Positions 24,621 to 35,756 of a stretch of DNA of 64,000 nucleotides are shown one piece after another (positions within the stretch are counted from its first letter, which is position 1; the number at the start of each line of letters is the position of its first letter). The notes under the pieces were generated by a model. That model searched no databases. It had not been told where the DNA came from and saw only the letters and a program-made list of their open reading frames with translations. Made by a program: the position numbers and the translations under genes. This DNA is from Rhynchosporium graminicola (taxonomy: Eukaryota; Ascomycota; Leotiomycetes; Helotiales; Ploettnerulaceae), in assembly GCA_900074885.1 (NCBI GenBank), contig FJUW01000004.1:2089633-2153632 (forward strand), read 5' to 3'.

Positions 24621-24908
24621 TTACATCAAGAGAGAAATCAGAAAGCTCGATACTTGACTCTGCAAAATTGGTGCACTTCCATGTAAAACATGATTCGCAC
24701 CTGAATTCAGTACTGCCGAAAGAGTAAATCCACTACAGACCAAATCATCCCCATAACAAATGTCCCGCAACTTATTTGCAGCGTTCCAAGCAGGTGAGAT
24801 CTTGATATGATATAGGAATTGCGTCAAAGATCCAGTCGCACCATAAGTCGCTCGACCATCATTCCGATCAAAATCCGTAGGCTGATCAGGGACATGTGCT
24901 GGAGTACC
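24621..24908 (-). pseudogene. C-terminal fragment of a cutinase-like esterase
   Basis: In one open frame of 96 codons the sequence runs GTPAHVPDQPTDFDRNDG, LRDICYGDDLVCSGFT, then NHVLHGSAPILQ and FLISLL to a TAA. The order C-x(3)-DDLVC-x-G, then a His, then a hydrophobic helix matches the end of fungal cutinases (CE5), where the Asp and His complete the catalytic triad. The upstream nucleophile region is not recoverable in the same frame: the minus-strand frame 24824-25024 overlaps and seems shifted by one base near GNQKE. I read it as a decayed secreted esterase; the family call is tentative. Confidence 0.35.
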
Positions 24909-25760
24909 AACGACAAGAGCAGCTCCTTCTGATTACCGAATCTCGAGTACTGCAGGATATGGATGAGTACTGGAAATAGAGTGATAGGAGGCCAAATTAT
25001 CGATTCTTCGCATCGTTTTGTCAACCCTTTAGCTTACATGCACGGATTTGTGATGATGATGATGCTGCTGCTGCTGATCGATTAAGCGATGCAATGCCAA
25101 GAGTAAACAAATCCCAACGCGGAGTGAAGAGTGCCGATCTTCGGCAAGCAGAGTTGCAACAATCCAAACCAAAACCCTGTAGAAAACAATAGAAACTTGT
25201 TGTATTCAACAGTCTCCGAATGACTGGGTGTTCTTTGTTCGAGTGCCAGATCTAGACTAGGGGACCAAAAAGAAATTTCGTGCATTTGTCTCGGAAGTTT
25301 TACCAAATTTCAATCCTGATTTGAACTGGATTTTTAATACTTGCAAATAGCAACCGAGTCGTTGTGTGACTGGAAATTGTGCTACCCGTAGCGGGCGTGG
25401 TACTATGCTCCTGTGCGGTAGGATGGGATTCACTACAAGTGTTTGCACGCCCTCATTCATCCCAAGCTCGAAATTTCCGACTGTCTGCTTACGATCACGA
25501 CTTCAGCTTCTACCACGTTGTTGCCTATTTCAATTGCGTTCACCGCTTGCTGGACGTAGCTCAAGGTAGCCTCGACCTCCATTTACCTACATTCTTTCTT
25601 TTTCCTAATCTCTCAACAACATAACAATAGAACAACACCCCAACGGCTTTTTTAATCCTGGACCTTGGCCTCATAGCAACTCCCTTAAAACAGCGCAGTA
25701 ATATCCAGCTGCTTTTACATCACTTCAGTTTTGTCGCTGACCACAATCCCACCTCAGATC
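24909..25760. other. Relic flank and promoter of the 25761 gene
   Basis: The left part may hold further remains of the esterase-like gene. The right 150 bp are C/T-rich (for example ctaatctctcaacaacataacaa at 25606-25628), as expected before a plus-strand start at 25761. Confidence 0.35.
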
Positions 25761-26900
25761 ATGGATCTATCCGGGCTCGAAGACTACTTGGAGACTCAAC
25801 AGATCGGTTTCACGTCAATCTTGAAGAGTACGAAGCACATTGATCCAGAAGAGCTGAAGCGCGCTCTCATCAAGCATCATGCGCAGATGATCATGATTGC
25901 CAAAGGCAAATACCCAATCGAAGTCACCTCTCCGGGCCCTGAAACTCCAGTTAAGCCCACCACCGGTCCAGGATCTGGTAAGGGAATCAACAAACGCTTC
26001 TTCAATGACTGGTCCAGCGATGACGGTGACGCCTACGAACCACCGATAAAGGTCAAAACATCCGCTGGAAGATACAGCTACGTATCGAAGCCTCACAGGG
26101 GCTTCGGTTCAAGTTCATCTTCAACTCCCGTGACGCCAAAGACCGAGACCCCAAGTTCGTCTGGCCCACAAACCTCACCTTTCGAGGGCAGGGGACGAAT
26201 GCAACCAGCTGGAGCTTCCAATCTGTTCAAGAAGAATCAAAACTACTCTGAGTCTCCCAACGGCTACAAGAAGTACGATGTCATTGATCTGTCGTCGGGA
26301 CCGGATTCGGACTCTGAGTTCGCAGAAGCCAAGGAAGCCAAGGAGAGCGAATCTGATAGAGTTGGAAGGGATGGCGAAGTTATGAAGGGAAATTCTACTC
26401 GGGGAGTTGACACTGCTCGGCGAGGACGAGGACAAGCTTCCCGTCGGGGTAAGGCTACGACTAAGAGCACTCCCTCAACGGCCAAGAAGTTCTCATTTGG
26501 TTCCAAGGACATCCTCGACAGTCCGAGTGATGAGAGCGACGAGAATATCCCTCCTGTTGCTGTCAAGAAGGGCGAAAGCAGCGGATTCCAAAGCAAGCAG
26601 TACGGAAAACTCGACGCTAAGATGGGATTGACTGCCTCCGAGATTTCCATCCACCGGAAGAACATCTCAGCCTTTGAGAAACAGCTCAGCGAAACCCAAG
26701 ACCTGTTAAAGATGACTAATCACGTCTTGACCAGAAAGCCCATCTTGGAGAAGATTAGACAACTGCAGTCATTCATTGCGTCAAACAAATTGTCTCTTGG
26801 TGAAGGTCCTAAGAAGCGGGGTCAGAAGTTCAAGGCTGCTACTGTTGAGGATGCCTCTGAGGAAGAGGATGATTCTCTGTTTGTCCGCAAGGCTGTCTAG
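25761..26900 (+). CDS. Predicted nuclear protein with SUMO-interacting motif, family unknown
   Basis: A single exon of 379 residues from the first ATG (MDLSGLEDYLETQQIGF). I do not recognise the family. Three zones are visible: a structured-looking N-terminus (1-50) with Ile/Leu-rich helices; a long Ser/Pro/Lys-rich disordered middle holding KKYDVIDLSSGPDSDSE at about 170-186, a textbook SUMO-interacting motif (VIDL followed by Ser and acidic residues); and a C-terminal helical region (about 290-345) with LTASEISIHRKNISAFEKQL and MTNHVLTRKPILEKIRQL. Basic RGR/RRGK patches suggest nucleic-acid or nuclear localisation roles. A chromatin, DNA-repair or ubiquitin/SUMO-pathway role fits the layout but is inference. 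Confidence 0.72.
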   Translation: MDLSGLEDYLETQQIGFTSILKSTKHIDPEELKRALIKHHAQMIMIAKGKYPIEVTSPGPETPVKPTTGPGSGKGINKRFFNDWSSDDGDAYEPPIKVKTSAGRYSYVSKPHRGFGSSSSSTPVTPKTETPSSSGPQTSPFEGRGRMQPAGASNLFKKNQNYSESPNGYKKYDVIDLSSGPDSDSEFAEAKEAKESESDRVGRDGEVMKGNSTRGVDTARRGRGQASRRGKATTKSTPSTAKKFSFGSKDILDSPSDESDENIPPVAVKKGESSGFQSKQYGKLDAKMGLTASEISIHRKNISAFEKQLSETQDLLKMTNHVLTRKPILEKIRQLQSFIASNKLSLGEGPKKRGQKFKAATVEDASEEEDDSLFVRKAV

Positions 26901-27929
26901 GATTCAGCTGAGAACGTAGACGTGATGGTCTTTGGAGTCGATAGCTACTAATTGTAAGTTTCAGTTACTATACTTCCATACAGGCGGCTGACAGATCGCA
27001 GAACACGATGTTGGGATTGCGCTTTCTGCTATCTCGTTATCTACGATTGCGACGACTATGAGATTCGGACTGAAAGCGGATTTTGATCACCTAGGAAGGC
27101 AGATGGATCCAGACCTCTGCAAGGCTTTGATTGGCAGAGGAAGCTGATTGAATTCGAGGAGATGGTTCCGCTATTTTTGGGGAGAATGAACTTCAAATGA
27201 AAATTGTCACAAAATTCCCTTCTTCTTTTAACCATGATGCGTAATATTACCAATACGCTCCCGAATAATGATTCGAAAGATTTGAACAGGGTATCTTCCT
27301 TGGTAAGCCAGTTCCATGTTGATACTGCAGGGACGTCCGACAAGTGGGTGGTTGCTATCCATGATAACATGAATCTAGCTGGATCGCCAGTCAAAGATCA
27401 GTGAAATTTGGCTAGATTCTCTTGTTGTGGGCTGCCAGTATGATGTCTTCTCAATTATTCTTGGATTCCTGAACCCTTGGCTCGAAAATAGCACCCTGAA
27501 ACAGATCTACATCACTGACAGCCCGATATTTAGCTTGGTGAGACGGGCCTCAGCCTACCTAGCCTATCGCATCTAGTAGAGATTGGGTTCTCCCTTGTGG
27601 ACTTGACTGGATCGCGACCTGGATGTCGATGGTTGAGTCTGAGCTTGGCTAGTATTAAAAGAGTTCTGAAGACGAGAGATACCTATGTAGTTTTCTTGTG
27701 TTCGGCGAAGCGAGGATCTGTTTACCTTAAAAATACATTCCTCAAGTAGTAACATGGGTTTGGAGCCTTTCATTTTGAAATGTCATATACTCAAAACTTC
27801 AAATTCCGCACCATCCATTTTTGGCTAGCATGCACGCGGTCTTTTGGTTTAAACTAGATTGAATTACGGGAAGACTAGGTAGACTTAGTAGGTAGACTAC
27901 TGGTCCTTCTGGAATTATTAATTTCTTAG
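26901..27929. other. Intergenic, no supported gene
   Basis: 3' region of the preceding gene followed by AT-rich sequence with short frames only. The end, attaatttcttag at 27917-27929, looks like a branch point plus 3' splice site. Confidence 0.4.
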
Positions 27930-28517
27930 CTCTCCCGCTTCAACACCTATCTTACAAGCGTTTGCACCCCCAAGTATTCCAAGAAATCGAAATCTCAACG
28001 CAACAATCAACTTCTAGCGAACGCAGAAGCCAGAAAAAAGATCGAACCAACATCGACATTCAGTACCTACTATCTCTCACCAATCGCAGAAATAACACCA
28101 GAACCTACCCGTACCCCTCGAGCGCAGAGCCACGACGAACAAGCCACTGAGACAGATAGAAAGAGAAAAAGCGAAATTCTCCAAAATCTACGACAAAAAT
28201 CGACAAAAAGAGCAACAGAAATATCAGCCGGAAAGAAGCACAAGAAGTCGCAAAACCCTCCTCAGAGCCCCACGATGTCCTTCATTGTGAGAAAAACAGA
28301 GTCTCATGGGTTTCGGTTCGATCACTGCGACGACTGCAAGATAATTCCATCACTATCACCATCACCATCACCAGTAGCACTACTTACTGATTCTAATCAC
28401 GAAACTGCCGTCCGGCCTAGTGGTTCTAGAAGGAAGGAAAATCTGCGACAAGGAACTTCGTACGTGGTTTTCATGTCTTCCGCTATTTCAAAGGTCTCTT
28501 TCAGACTTAGAAAATGA
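27930..28517 (+). other. Long open frame without a start codon, possible exon of an unrecognised gene
   Basis: After a good acceptor (atttcttag) the frame stays open for 195 codons. It has a protein-like, basic, disordered composition: STYYLSPIAEITPEPTRTPR, ATETDRKRKSEILQNLRQK, AGKKHKKSQNPPQSPTMSFI. The first Met is at 28275. A GTGAGA donor lies at 28287, directly after MSFI. I could not find a convincing first exon upstream or a following exon. It may be an internal exon of a nuclear protein or a relic. Confidence 0.3.
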
Positions 28518-29886
28518 AAATGCTGATCTGACCTTGTATGAGATAGTTACTGCACTTGTACAGCTAGCGGAGGCGTGAACAGCGAGGGACGCTGTTTTGA
28601 AGTTCATCATGACCGATTTCGAAGTCCAGTACCTGCTGTGAGGTTTCATGATCCTCCTTTACCGCGCATGCCTACACCCTCTAACTGGTAAAGCACGGGA
28701 TTTAGAGAGCGTGTGATATAAAAGAGGCTATTTCCAATGGCAGCTACACGGATCGGGTTATTCTTTCACTTGATTGGGGAATCCGTATTGGGAAATCCGT
28801 AAATGGGATTGCAACAGCACACAAATCTCAGCCATGGAATACAAAATTATTGTAACAATACCGCAAGAAACGTGTTACTTGTGCGAGGAATGACGTTAGT
28901 AATGCGCTAATACCGATAATTCACGCCACAGGACCGAGATTTATGATCATGAATTGGGTAGTGTTAAGATAGCCGAGAACGACCATGGAATTTCCTTCCC
29001 TGTTGAGGTTATCATCATTATCAGCGTTCTTAAAACCGGAAAAGTACTCATTCCTCACAACTCGATAGCCGTCTATGTTGGGATTCTTAGCTAGGTTTGA
29101 GGGAAAATACTACCCCTGTACCTTCGCTGAAGCGGCTCTGCGGCCCTAGACCCCTCTTCCACATCAGTCTCACCAGACAAAAAGTCCTTCCGAGCAGACA
29201 AAGTAAATCTACAGCGAGTAGCATTGTCCCGGAGGAACTGCAACGCAATCAATAGCCAAGTACATACTTACCGAAAAAGTCGCACTAGACTTCCATCAAG
29301 CAATACATTTTCACGCCGTACAGTGCACATCAAACCTCCAAAACCCACACGTTAAGTCTTCATACTGGAATGGAAGAACACCACGACACGCAAACCATAT
29401 ACAGATACAAAGCACATGCCACTCACTCAATCATGCACAAGTAAGCAGATGAACAAACACGTAAACGTGTAAGTAAATGGGTATACTTCACAAAGATACA
29501 ATACTTTCTTTCGTTGTTCCTCCCTTCCCCCCTCCCTCCCTCCCTCAGGGGACTAACTCCATCCATGAAGATATGCTACAAGCACGGCATGGTATGGCAT
29601 GGCATCGGTCAGGCTCTTCTTATCTGTGCCTCACTCCCTCTCCTGCCCTTACATCCCATCAGACACACGCAGACTAAACACTGGTCCAATTTGGTCAGTT
29701 TGAGATAGAGACCGACCAAGCAGGTTGGCAATAGATGGGATCGTGCAAAGAACAGAAAATCATCGAGCACTCCAATCGCCCGAAGAGGAAAAAGAGAAAG
29801 TACCAGTAGGAATACAGGAAATAAAGGCTCAGCGTGACATGCAAAGAAGAAGGATATCTTAAATTCAAAGGATGCTCAAAGTCCAC
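28518..29886. other. Intergenic, NST1 3' side
   Basis: No gene supported. A C/T-rich low-complexity tract (cccctccctccctccctc) is at 29529-29546, and the repeated word ggcatgg at 29585-29605. The right end holds the NST1 3' UTR. Confidence 0.45.
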
Positions 29887-32800
29887 CTAGAAAAGACCAG
29901 GAGGCGGTCCCGGAAAAGATCTCATACTACTAAAACCCACTATCGGACTGCCAATTTCCCCAGGTGCACCCATCGGTCTATTCGACGTATCATCATCTCC
30001 AAACCTAATCGACACCGGCTTGCCATCCTCTTCGTTCCTGATATCAAAAGCACCACCACCGTTAACCCCATTACCCTCCGTCTCACAGATATCCAGTATT
30101 TCCTTTTCAGAAACAGGCTGTTCATTTGGTGGGTTCAAGAGGTCAACTTTCTCTTTGATAAGGTTGAGAGGGAAGAAATTATCGGCTGTGGTTCCTTCGA
30201 GAGATTTACAGGCGCGACATAGCATGAGGCGGACAGATATGGAGCGAGGTTGGGAAGGGCGCATCGGTTGATGGGAATGGGCACCGAATGAATTGTTTGC
30301 TGATGAGCCCCATCCTCCCCCGCCGCCTACACCCCCCATATAGTTTGAGCCAGGGAGAGAAGAGGGACCGAAAGGGTTCGGTGCGCCCCAGCCGTTGTAG
30401 CCGTTCATGGGACCGCCGTATGTAGCGGGATCGATACCGAATGGTGTCACGAAGGGTTGGCGATTGATACCGCCTGGCGCGGCACTTGATCGTCTTGCTC
30501 CTGCACCAGAGTTTAATGGTTCATCTGAATCGTCTAACAAAGCACTGCTTCCGAGATGGTTACTTAGGTCGTCCATGTCATTCTTCCCATGATTGTTTCG
30601 ATGCTGGCCATGAACAACGCTTCCTGGTCGACCAATAGGTGCAGGTCTAGCAATTGGTTGGGCTTGTAGAGTTAGTGGTTCGTAGGTCCCTGAATGCTGT
30701 CTCGAGTGAGGTTGTGGCGGTGGTCCGTCTTTTGTCGCACCGAAAGCTTGACCAATACCTCCTAGACCATTTGGAATCTGTTGTGGAAATCCTGGTGGTC
30801 CATGAGGTAACGGAAAACCCCTACCCTGTGGCATGTGCATCCCGAGGCCAGGGTGAAGTGGCATTCCATTTGGACCAGCCATGGGTCTGAATTGAGGTTG
30901 GTGGGAGAACATTGGATCATGCTGCATTCGTCCAGAATTAAATCCTGGACCCATCATGGGCAGGCCTGGCTGGAAGCCCATATTCATCGGTGGCATCCCA
31001 CCAAATGGGCTTGCTTGGTGCATTCCAGGCGGACTCTTCAAAGCTGCATGCATAGGTGACGTTGCTTGAGGATGGTGCAGATATAAATTCTGTGCTTGAT
31101 TCTTTCCAGGAGGTCCGATGGGGCCGGGACTACCTTGCAGCGGTGTCGAAGGAACAGGCGATACGTTCTGGCTCGCGCTACCGGTCTGTGGTGTTTGAGG
31201 CACCGAGGAATTGGATTCTGGTTGAGATGATGTTGTTCGAAGCTTGATGGGCGTGGGGACTTTGGGGATTGCAGGGGTAGCAATTGGGATATGGGGTGAT
31301 GCAATAGGATGAGGTTGTAAGCTCGCAGGTAAATGAATTGGCGGTCGTTTGAGCTGAGTTGCAACTAAAGCAGCTTGAGCAGTAGTCTGCTGAGCGATTA
31401 AATCATCCCGCTTTTGCTTCTCCTTGGCCTCTCTGTTCGCCTTGTTCTGGGCGTCCTTTTCCCTCTTCTCATTCTCGAGCTTCTCCTTTCGTTCCTTCTG
31501 TTCGCGCTCCTTGGCCTCTCTTACTTGTCTTTCTCGTAACCTCAATTCTTCCTTGTCTTTACGCTCCTTTTCCTTGGCTTCTCGTTGCTTGCGGTCAAGT
31601 TCAGCTTGTCGTTCTCGCTGTTCCTGCAGTCGCCGCTGCTTTTCTGCCTCCTTCCGAGCTCGTTCTTCTTCCTCTGCTTTTTTGAGAGCCTCTTTTTTCT
31701 TGCGCTTCTCTTCTGCTCTCAAGCGCTGCTCCTCGGCTTTCTTCTCCTCAGCTTCACGGAGAGCAGCTTCTTCGGCAGCCTTTTCAGAATCCCGCTTAGC
31801 CTTCTCCTCTGCAAGTGCTTGCTTCTTCTGGGCCATCTTCTCCTTTTTCTTCTGGGCATCTTTGGCTTTCTTAGCCTTTTTCAGCTGATCAGCCCTACTC
31901 TCTTCTTCCAACTCCTCTAGTAGCTTCTGTTGTCGTTCTTTTGCGACTTTGTCTTTGTAGGCAGTAAGTACTCTTTGCTCAAACATCCGAGCTGCGAATA
32001 TCTGGAACATTCGGCGTCCTTCCTCCATTCGCTGCTCTTCAGTCATGGTATCCTGGATGGAGTTAGAAAGGTCGCTACTTATGCTACCTTCACGTACCAT
32101 CTCCTCTTCATCATAGTCCTCGTCCTGGCTGTCGTACTCATCTTCTTCCTCGTCTTCGTCATCATACTCATCGTCCTCTTGCTGAGGGGGGTGATTGTGT
32201 GCATGATTATGAGGATGCATAGCGCCATTCGGTGGATGGCCATATGGTGGGTTGGAAAAGGCTACCCGAGCATCCTCCTCTCGAGCCATCCTACGTTCAG
32301 CAAGCTGTTCCATCATTTCTATAAACTTTTTTCCGTCATTCTTCAAAAGGTCGTCCGCTACGGTCAAAATTCCTCCTTGTACCGTGAGACTATTTCCAAA
32401 GTTGAAAAAGTCTGTAGCGTGACTACGCGGAAGCTCTTCCGGTTCTTCATCACTATAGTCATCCTCGTCTCCATCGTCTTCACTGTACTCCTCGTCTCCT
32501 TCTTCCTCATCCTCGTCATCATCCTCCTCTTCGTCATCGCCGAGCTGCTCCACTATCCTACCTCGTGATGGTTGTTGGCCGTTAAACGCTGGAGGTAGGC
32601 GATTTGGAGGCTGTAAGCCGCTCATGGCACCGAAACGACGAGGTGGAGGCATCATCGGAGGCACGCCGTCCCCTTGATGATTCGCATACTGCTCGAGCTC
32701 TTCGTAATATGCATCATACAGCACCTCAAGCTCTTCCTCAATAGCAGTGCGTTTCCTCCCACATACCGTACAACTACACGAGTGCTTCTGCTGTTCCTTC

Positions 32801-33663
32801 ATCTTTTTCAAAACCGCATCCTTCTCGACCTTGACAAGTGATTTGCGCTCATCTTCCCCCAATGATAACCAGAATTCCTTTATACGCTCGCGCTCTTCTT
32901 GTGAGGAAGTGTTCCATATCTTCTCTTTTGATATACCAGGACCTCGTGGCATGTTCGTTGCTAATGGAGGTAAAGGAAGCGACACGTGATTGTGCGATAA
33001 ACCATTCATGCCGTGATGCATATGGCCCGGAGGCTCTGATTGTAATCCTTTAGACTTCTTCTTCTTCTTCACCCTCTTGCCCGAGGGGTTCGAAGGGGCT
33101 CTGGAATATTCGTTTGTAGCAGATCCGTTCTGACTGTATGATGCTGAATACGCATCCCCGTCCTCATCACTGTAGTATGGATCGCCTTCTGCCGGGTCAA
33201 ATTGGCCATTATCCTCGTAATCTTCTTCGTTCAGAGCTTGGTCCCGAAATCGTTCCTCCAAATCCTGCATTTGGCCCTTCAGAGTGGCCTGAGATCTTGC
33301 GCCATTCATTAGGGGAGCTGTGGGCTGTTCGGCAGCGAGCTTTGCAGCCTGTTTCTGTCTTCGCTTTTGCTTTTTCCTGTTCACGGCAGGCGCAGAGCCA
33401 TCAGTAGCTGGAGGAGAAGTAGGCATTTGAGCGTTTGTCTTGGTTGTAGCTTGGGCCATGGCTGGGGATGTCTCAGAGGACTCGGAAATATTGAAGACTT
33501 TGGGGACAGTTATAAATTTCGAACCATCCTTATTTGTGTACTTCGAGGAGGTTTTTGAGGTGGGAGAAGGTGGATATTGGGCAGTCTTCTGCCGTTGGTT
33601 CGCGGGCATTCCGATGGGAGGCAGGGTCGTTCTGGGGTCATGAGAGGACGGAATCTGCTTCAA
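29887..33663 (-). CDS. NST1: Stress response protein NST1
   Basis: An intronless frame of 1258 codons; the family start is probably the second Met (MPANQRQKTAQYPPSP, 33609), giving 1240 residues. The order of regions is that of fungal NST1: KYTNKDGSKFITVPK near the N-terminus, a Lys/Arg patch (NRKKQKRRQKQAAKLAAE), the conserved block with CSCTVCGRKRTAIEEELEVL at about 298-317, acidic tracts (about 373-410 and 495-520), a very long Glu/Lys/Arg coiled coil (about 535-757), Pro/Met/Gly-rich low complexity, and a conserved C-terminal segment (MLCRACKSLEGTTADNFFPL). In yeast, NST1 affects salt tolerance and RNA-processing-body functions. The G+C and codon pattern match the flanking core genes. Many antisense open frames across the coiled coil are composition artefacts. 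Confidence 0.93.
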   Translation of the reverse strand: MKQIPSSHDPRTTLPPIGMPANQRQKTAQYPPSPTSKTSSKYTNKDGSKFITVPKVFNISESSETSPAMAQATTKTNAQMPTSPPATDGSAPAVNRKKQKRRQKQAAKLAAEQPTAPLMNGARSQATLKGQMQDLEERFRDQALNEEDYEDNGQFDPAEGDPYYSDEDGDAYSASYSQNGSATNEYSRAPSNPSGKRVKKKKKSKGLQSEPPGHMHHGMNGLSHNHVSLPLPPLATNMPRGPGISKEKIWNTSSQEERERIKEFWLSLGEDERKSLVKVEKDAVLKKMKEQQKHSCSCTVCGRKRTAIEEELEVLYDAYYEELEQYANHQGDGVPPMMPPPRRFGAMSGLQPPNRLPPAFNGQQPSRGRIVEQLGDDEEEDDDEDEEEGDEEYSEDDGDEDDYSDEEPEELPRSHATDFFNFGNSLTVQGGILTVADDLLKNDGKKFIEMMEQLAERRMAREEDARVAFSNPPYGHPPNGAMHPHNHAHNHPPQQEDDEYDDEDEEEDEYDSQDEDYDEEEMVREGSISSDLSNSIQDTMTEEQRMEEGRRMFQIFAARMFEQRVLTAYKDKVAKERQQKLLEELEEESRADQLKKAKKAKDAQKKKEKMAQKKQALAEEKAKRDSEKAAEEAALREAEEKKAEEQRLRAEEKRKKKEALKKAEEEERARKEAEKQRRLQEQRERQAELDRKQREAKEKERKDKEELRLRERQVREAKEREQKERKEKLENEKREKDAQNKANREAKEKQKRDDLIAQQTTAQAALVATQLKRPPIHLPASLQPHPIASPHIPIATPAIPKVPTPIKLRTTSSQPESNSSVPQTPQTGSASQNVSPVPSTPLQGSPGPIGPPGKNQAQNLYLHHPQATSPMHAALKSPPGMHQASPFGGMPPMNMGFQPGLPMMGPGFNSGRMQHDPMFSHQPQFRPMAGPNGMPLHPGLGMHMPQGRGFPLPHGPPGFPQQIPNGLGGIGQAFGATKDGPPPQPHSRQHSGTYEPLTLQAQPIARPAPIGRPGSVVHGQHRNNHGKNDMDDLSNHLGSSALLDDSDEPLNSGAGARRSSAAPGGINRQPFVTPFGIDPATYGGPMNGYNGWGAPNPFGPSSLPGSNYMGGVGGGGGWGSSANNSFGAHSHQPMRPSQPRSISVRLMLCRACKSLEGTTADNFFPLNLIKEKVDLLNPPNEQPVSEKEILDICETEGNGVNGGGAFDIRNEEDGKPVSIRFGDDDTSNRPMGAPGEIGSPIVGFSSMRSFPGPPPGLF

Positions 33664-34808
33664 ATGGACGCATTAGCCAACAAACCAATACTTCTAAGAG
33701 CGTGAAGATTCCTAGGACTCACAGGAAGGGTGGAAAGGATATTTCACTTCTTGCCCCACCAAGGTGTCTGTTCTTCCAGCGAGGTATCGGGGTGTTTGTG
33801 GGAGGTGAGGCGGCTCTGCGAAAGGTCGCACAGCTGGAAATCGTTGGTAGTTGGGTCGAGGTATTGAATTGTAAGTGTATACTCGAATAGCGACCTCGAA
33901 GTTCATGGGATTGATTGTGTTTGTAATTGGATTACAGCTTCGAGACGAGATGAAGTTGCTGTTCACCAATACACATTGAGTCGCATATGCCTCAGGCATA
34001 AATACTATAGCTCAGGCACGCCGTCAACCTTGAAGACTTGGCGAGCGATTACAGTTTAAGTGAAAGGTGCACCACCTCAGACGGCGGCAGGCTAGGCATT
34101 GTAAGTAAGCCGCCGATTGTTATTCATTGTGACGCGAGTTTGCTTCTCTACTAAGAAATCTCTGAATGCCCTCATTCGAACAACTCGAACATACGTTATC
34201 GTCCTCCACGACTTCGCCTTCTCTTTGATCCTTCTTACCGCGGCATTTCACATCACATTACTATTCACGCAAGCTCAACTTCAACTTCCACTTCATCTTC
34301 AACTTTAACCTCCGCATCACGACAGATCGTCAGGTCTGTCTAACCACAAGAAGAAGCCTCAGTGCACGGTCTTAGGCTCAGCCCAGTGGCCCAGTGGGTA
34401 TTCCAACTTAAGCAGTTGCAGCATATCCTGGAACCTTCTCCAAAAATAATAAATACCTTACCCGCCCTCCCATTCATTGCCGTCAAACATACTTCAATTC
34501 ACTTCTACGAATAACTATTCCTACTCGGCTGTGTTAATACCGCCATTTCGTTCGTTTCCTCTCATCTCTGCGCGGCCGTCCTTCGAAACGCTCCTCCTAT
34601 CAGCTTACCCGTCCGAACAAGATCCAAGGTTTGCCTACAACCTTCTCGGGCTCGTATCGACGACCTTCCCTTCTGGCAGATAACCGCCCCGACTCATTCG
34701 GGAGGATTTGGATCACTTCTCATCTCTCCTTACCTTCACTGGTATAGGATCACCTTTCGCACACTGCAACCTTTTCTCCGGAGCCAACAATTCTCTTTTT
34801 CCGGCACA
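33664..34808. promoter_or_regulatory. Divergent promoter region, NST1 and RHO2
   Basis: 1.1 kb between divergent starts. It contains C/T-rich tracts approaching both genes (for example tcaacttcaacttccacttcatctt at 34275-34299). Long 5' leaders are likely for both genes; small upstream open frames are present, but I see no conserved signal. Confidence 0.45.
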
Positions 34809-35756
34809 ATGGCTCAACAACAAGCAAATGTTATGCGGAGGTACGTAAACAAAGTTTCCAGTATGGACTATTTCTTGGGAAGGATTGTAGGCGGGATTCA
34901 ATCACTGCCAACCCCTCGAGCCTGTAATCGTTGAATTAGGGACATCACTGGCTGCTGTCGGCATTGACACATTCCTCAAAGTCTCCGATGGACGGGAATC
35001 TGCGAGCAGGACTCATGATGCTATGCTAACTTATCGCATAGGAAACTCGTCATCATTGGTGATGGTGCTTGCGGGAAAACATCTCTTCTCAGCGTTTTCA
35101 CTCTTGGCTATTTCCCAACAGTAAGCTTTCCCTTCCGATGACTTAGATTCATGCTAACTGTTGTACTCAGCACTACGTAAGTTCAATGTGATGGATGTAA
35201 CTCTCGAGTACTAACCGTTGTAGGTCCCAACAGTATTCGAAAATTACGTGACGGACTGCCGGGTGGACGGGAAAAGTGTGCAATTAGCATTGTGGGATAC
35301 AGCAGGACAAGAAGACTATGAACGATTACGACCGTTAGCATATTCCAAAGCCCATGTCATCCTGATCGGCTTTTCGATCGACACTCCCGACTCTTTAGAC
35401 AACGTCAAGCACAAGGTATGACAGGATCCGCGGCGCAATCCTGAGTGACACTAATAAAGGCGCAGTGGGTTGAAGAAGCCAACGAACGATGTCCAGGTGT
35501 CCCAATAATATTAGTCGGTCTGAAGAAGGATCTGAGAGAAGACCCAGTCGCTATGGAGGAGATGCGAAAACGATCACAACAATTTGTCACTACTAGGGAT
35601 GCAACGGAAATCGCCAACGATATCGGAGCGAGAAAATACTTGGAGTGTTCTTCGCTGACGGGAGAGGGTGTTGATGATGTGTTTGAGGCTGCTACGAGAG
35701 CTGCTCTGCTTACGTTTGAGAAGGGCGAAGGTGGTGGATGCTGTGTCATTCTGTGA
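34809..35756 (+). CDS. RHO2: Rho-family GTPase, RHO2 type
   Basis: Five coding exons: 34809-34840, 35042-35120, 35171-35176, 35224-35415 and 35466-35756, giving 199 residues. P-loop GDGACGKT is at 17-24, switch [12 protein letters not shown] starts at 38, then DTAGQE, the Rho-type [10 protein letters not shown], and a C-terminal CCVIL CaaX-type box for prenylation. [20 protein letters not shown] and GLKKDLR point to Rho2 rather than Rho1 (GCKKDLR). The third exon is only six bases (CAC TAC) between a 50-bp and a 47-bp intron; it supplies His-Tyr of switch I, and skipping it would delete two switch residues. In fungi Rho2 acts at the plasma membrane on alpha-glucan synthesis, polarity and the cell-integrity MAP kinase pathway. 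Confidence 0.94.

Noticed and set aside
31424..32568. Long plus-strand open frames antisense to NST1
   Set aside because: They mirror the Glu/Lys-rich coiled coil and acidic tracts (giving Phe/Leu/Ser- and Val/Ile-rich products) and have no family resemblance.
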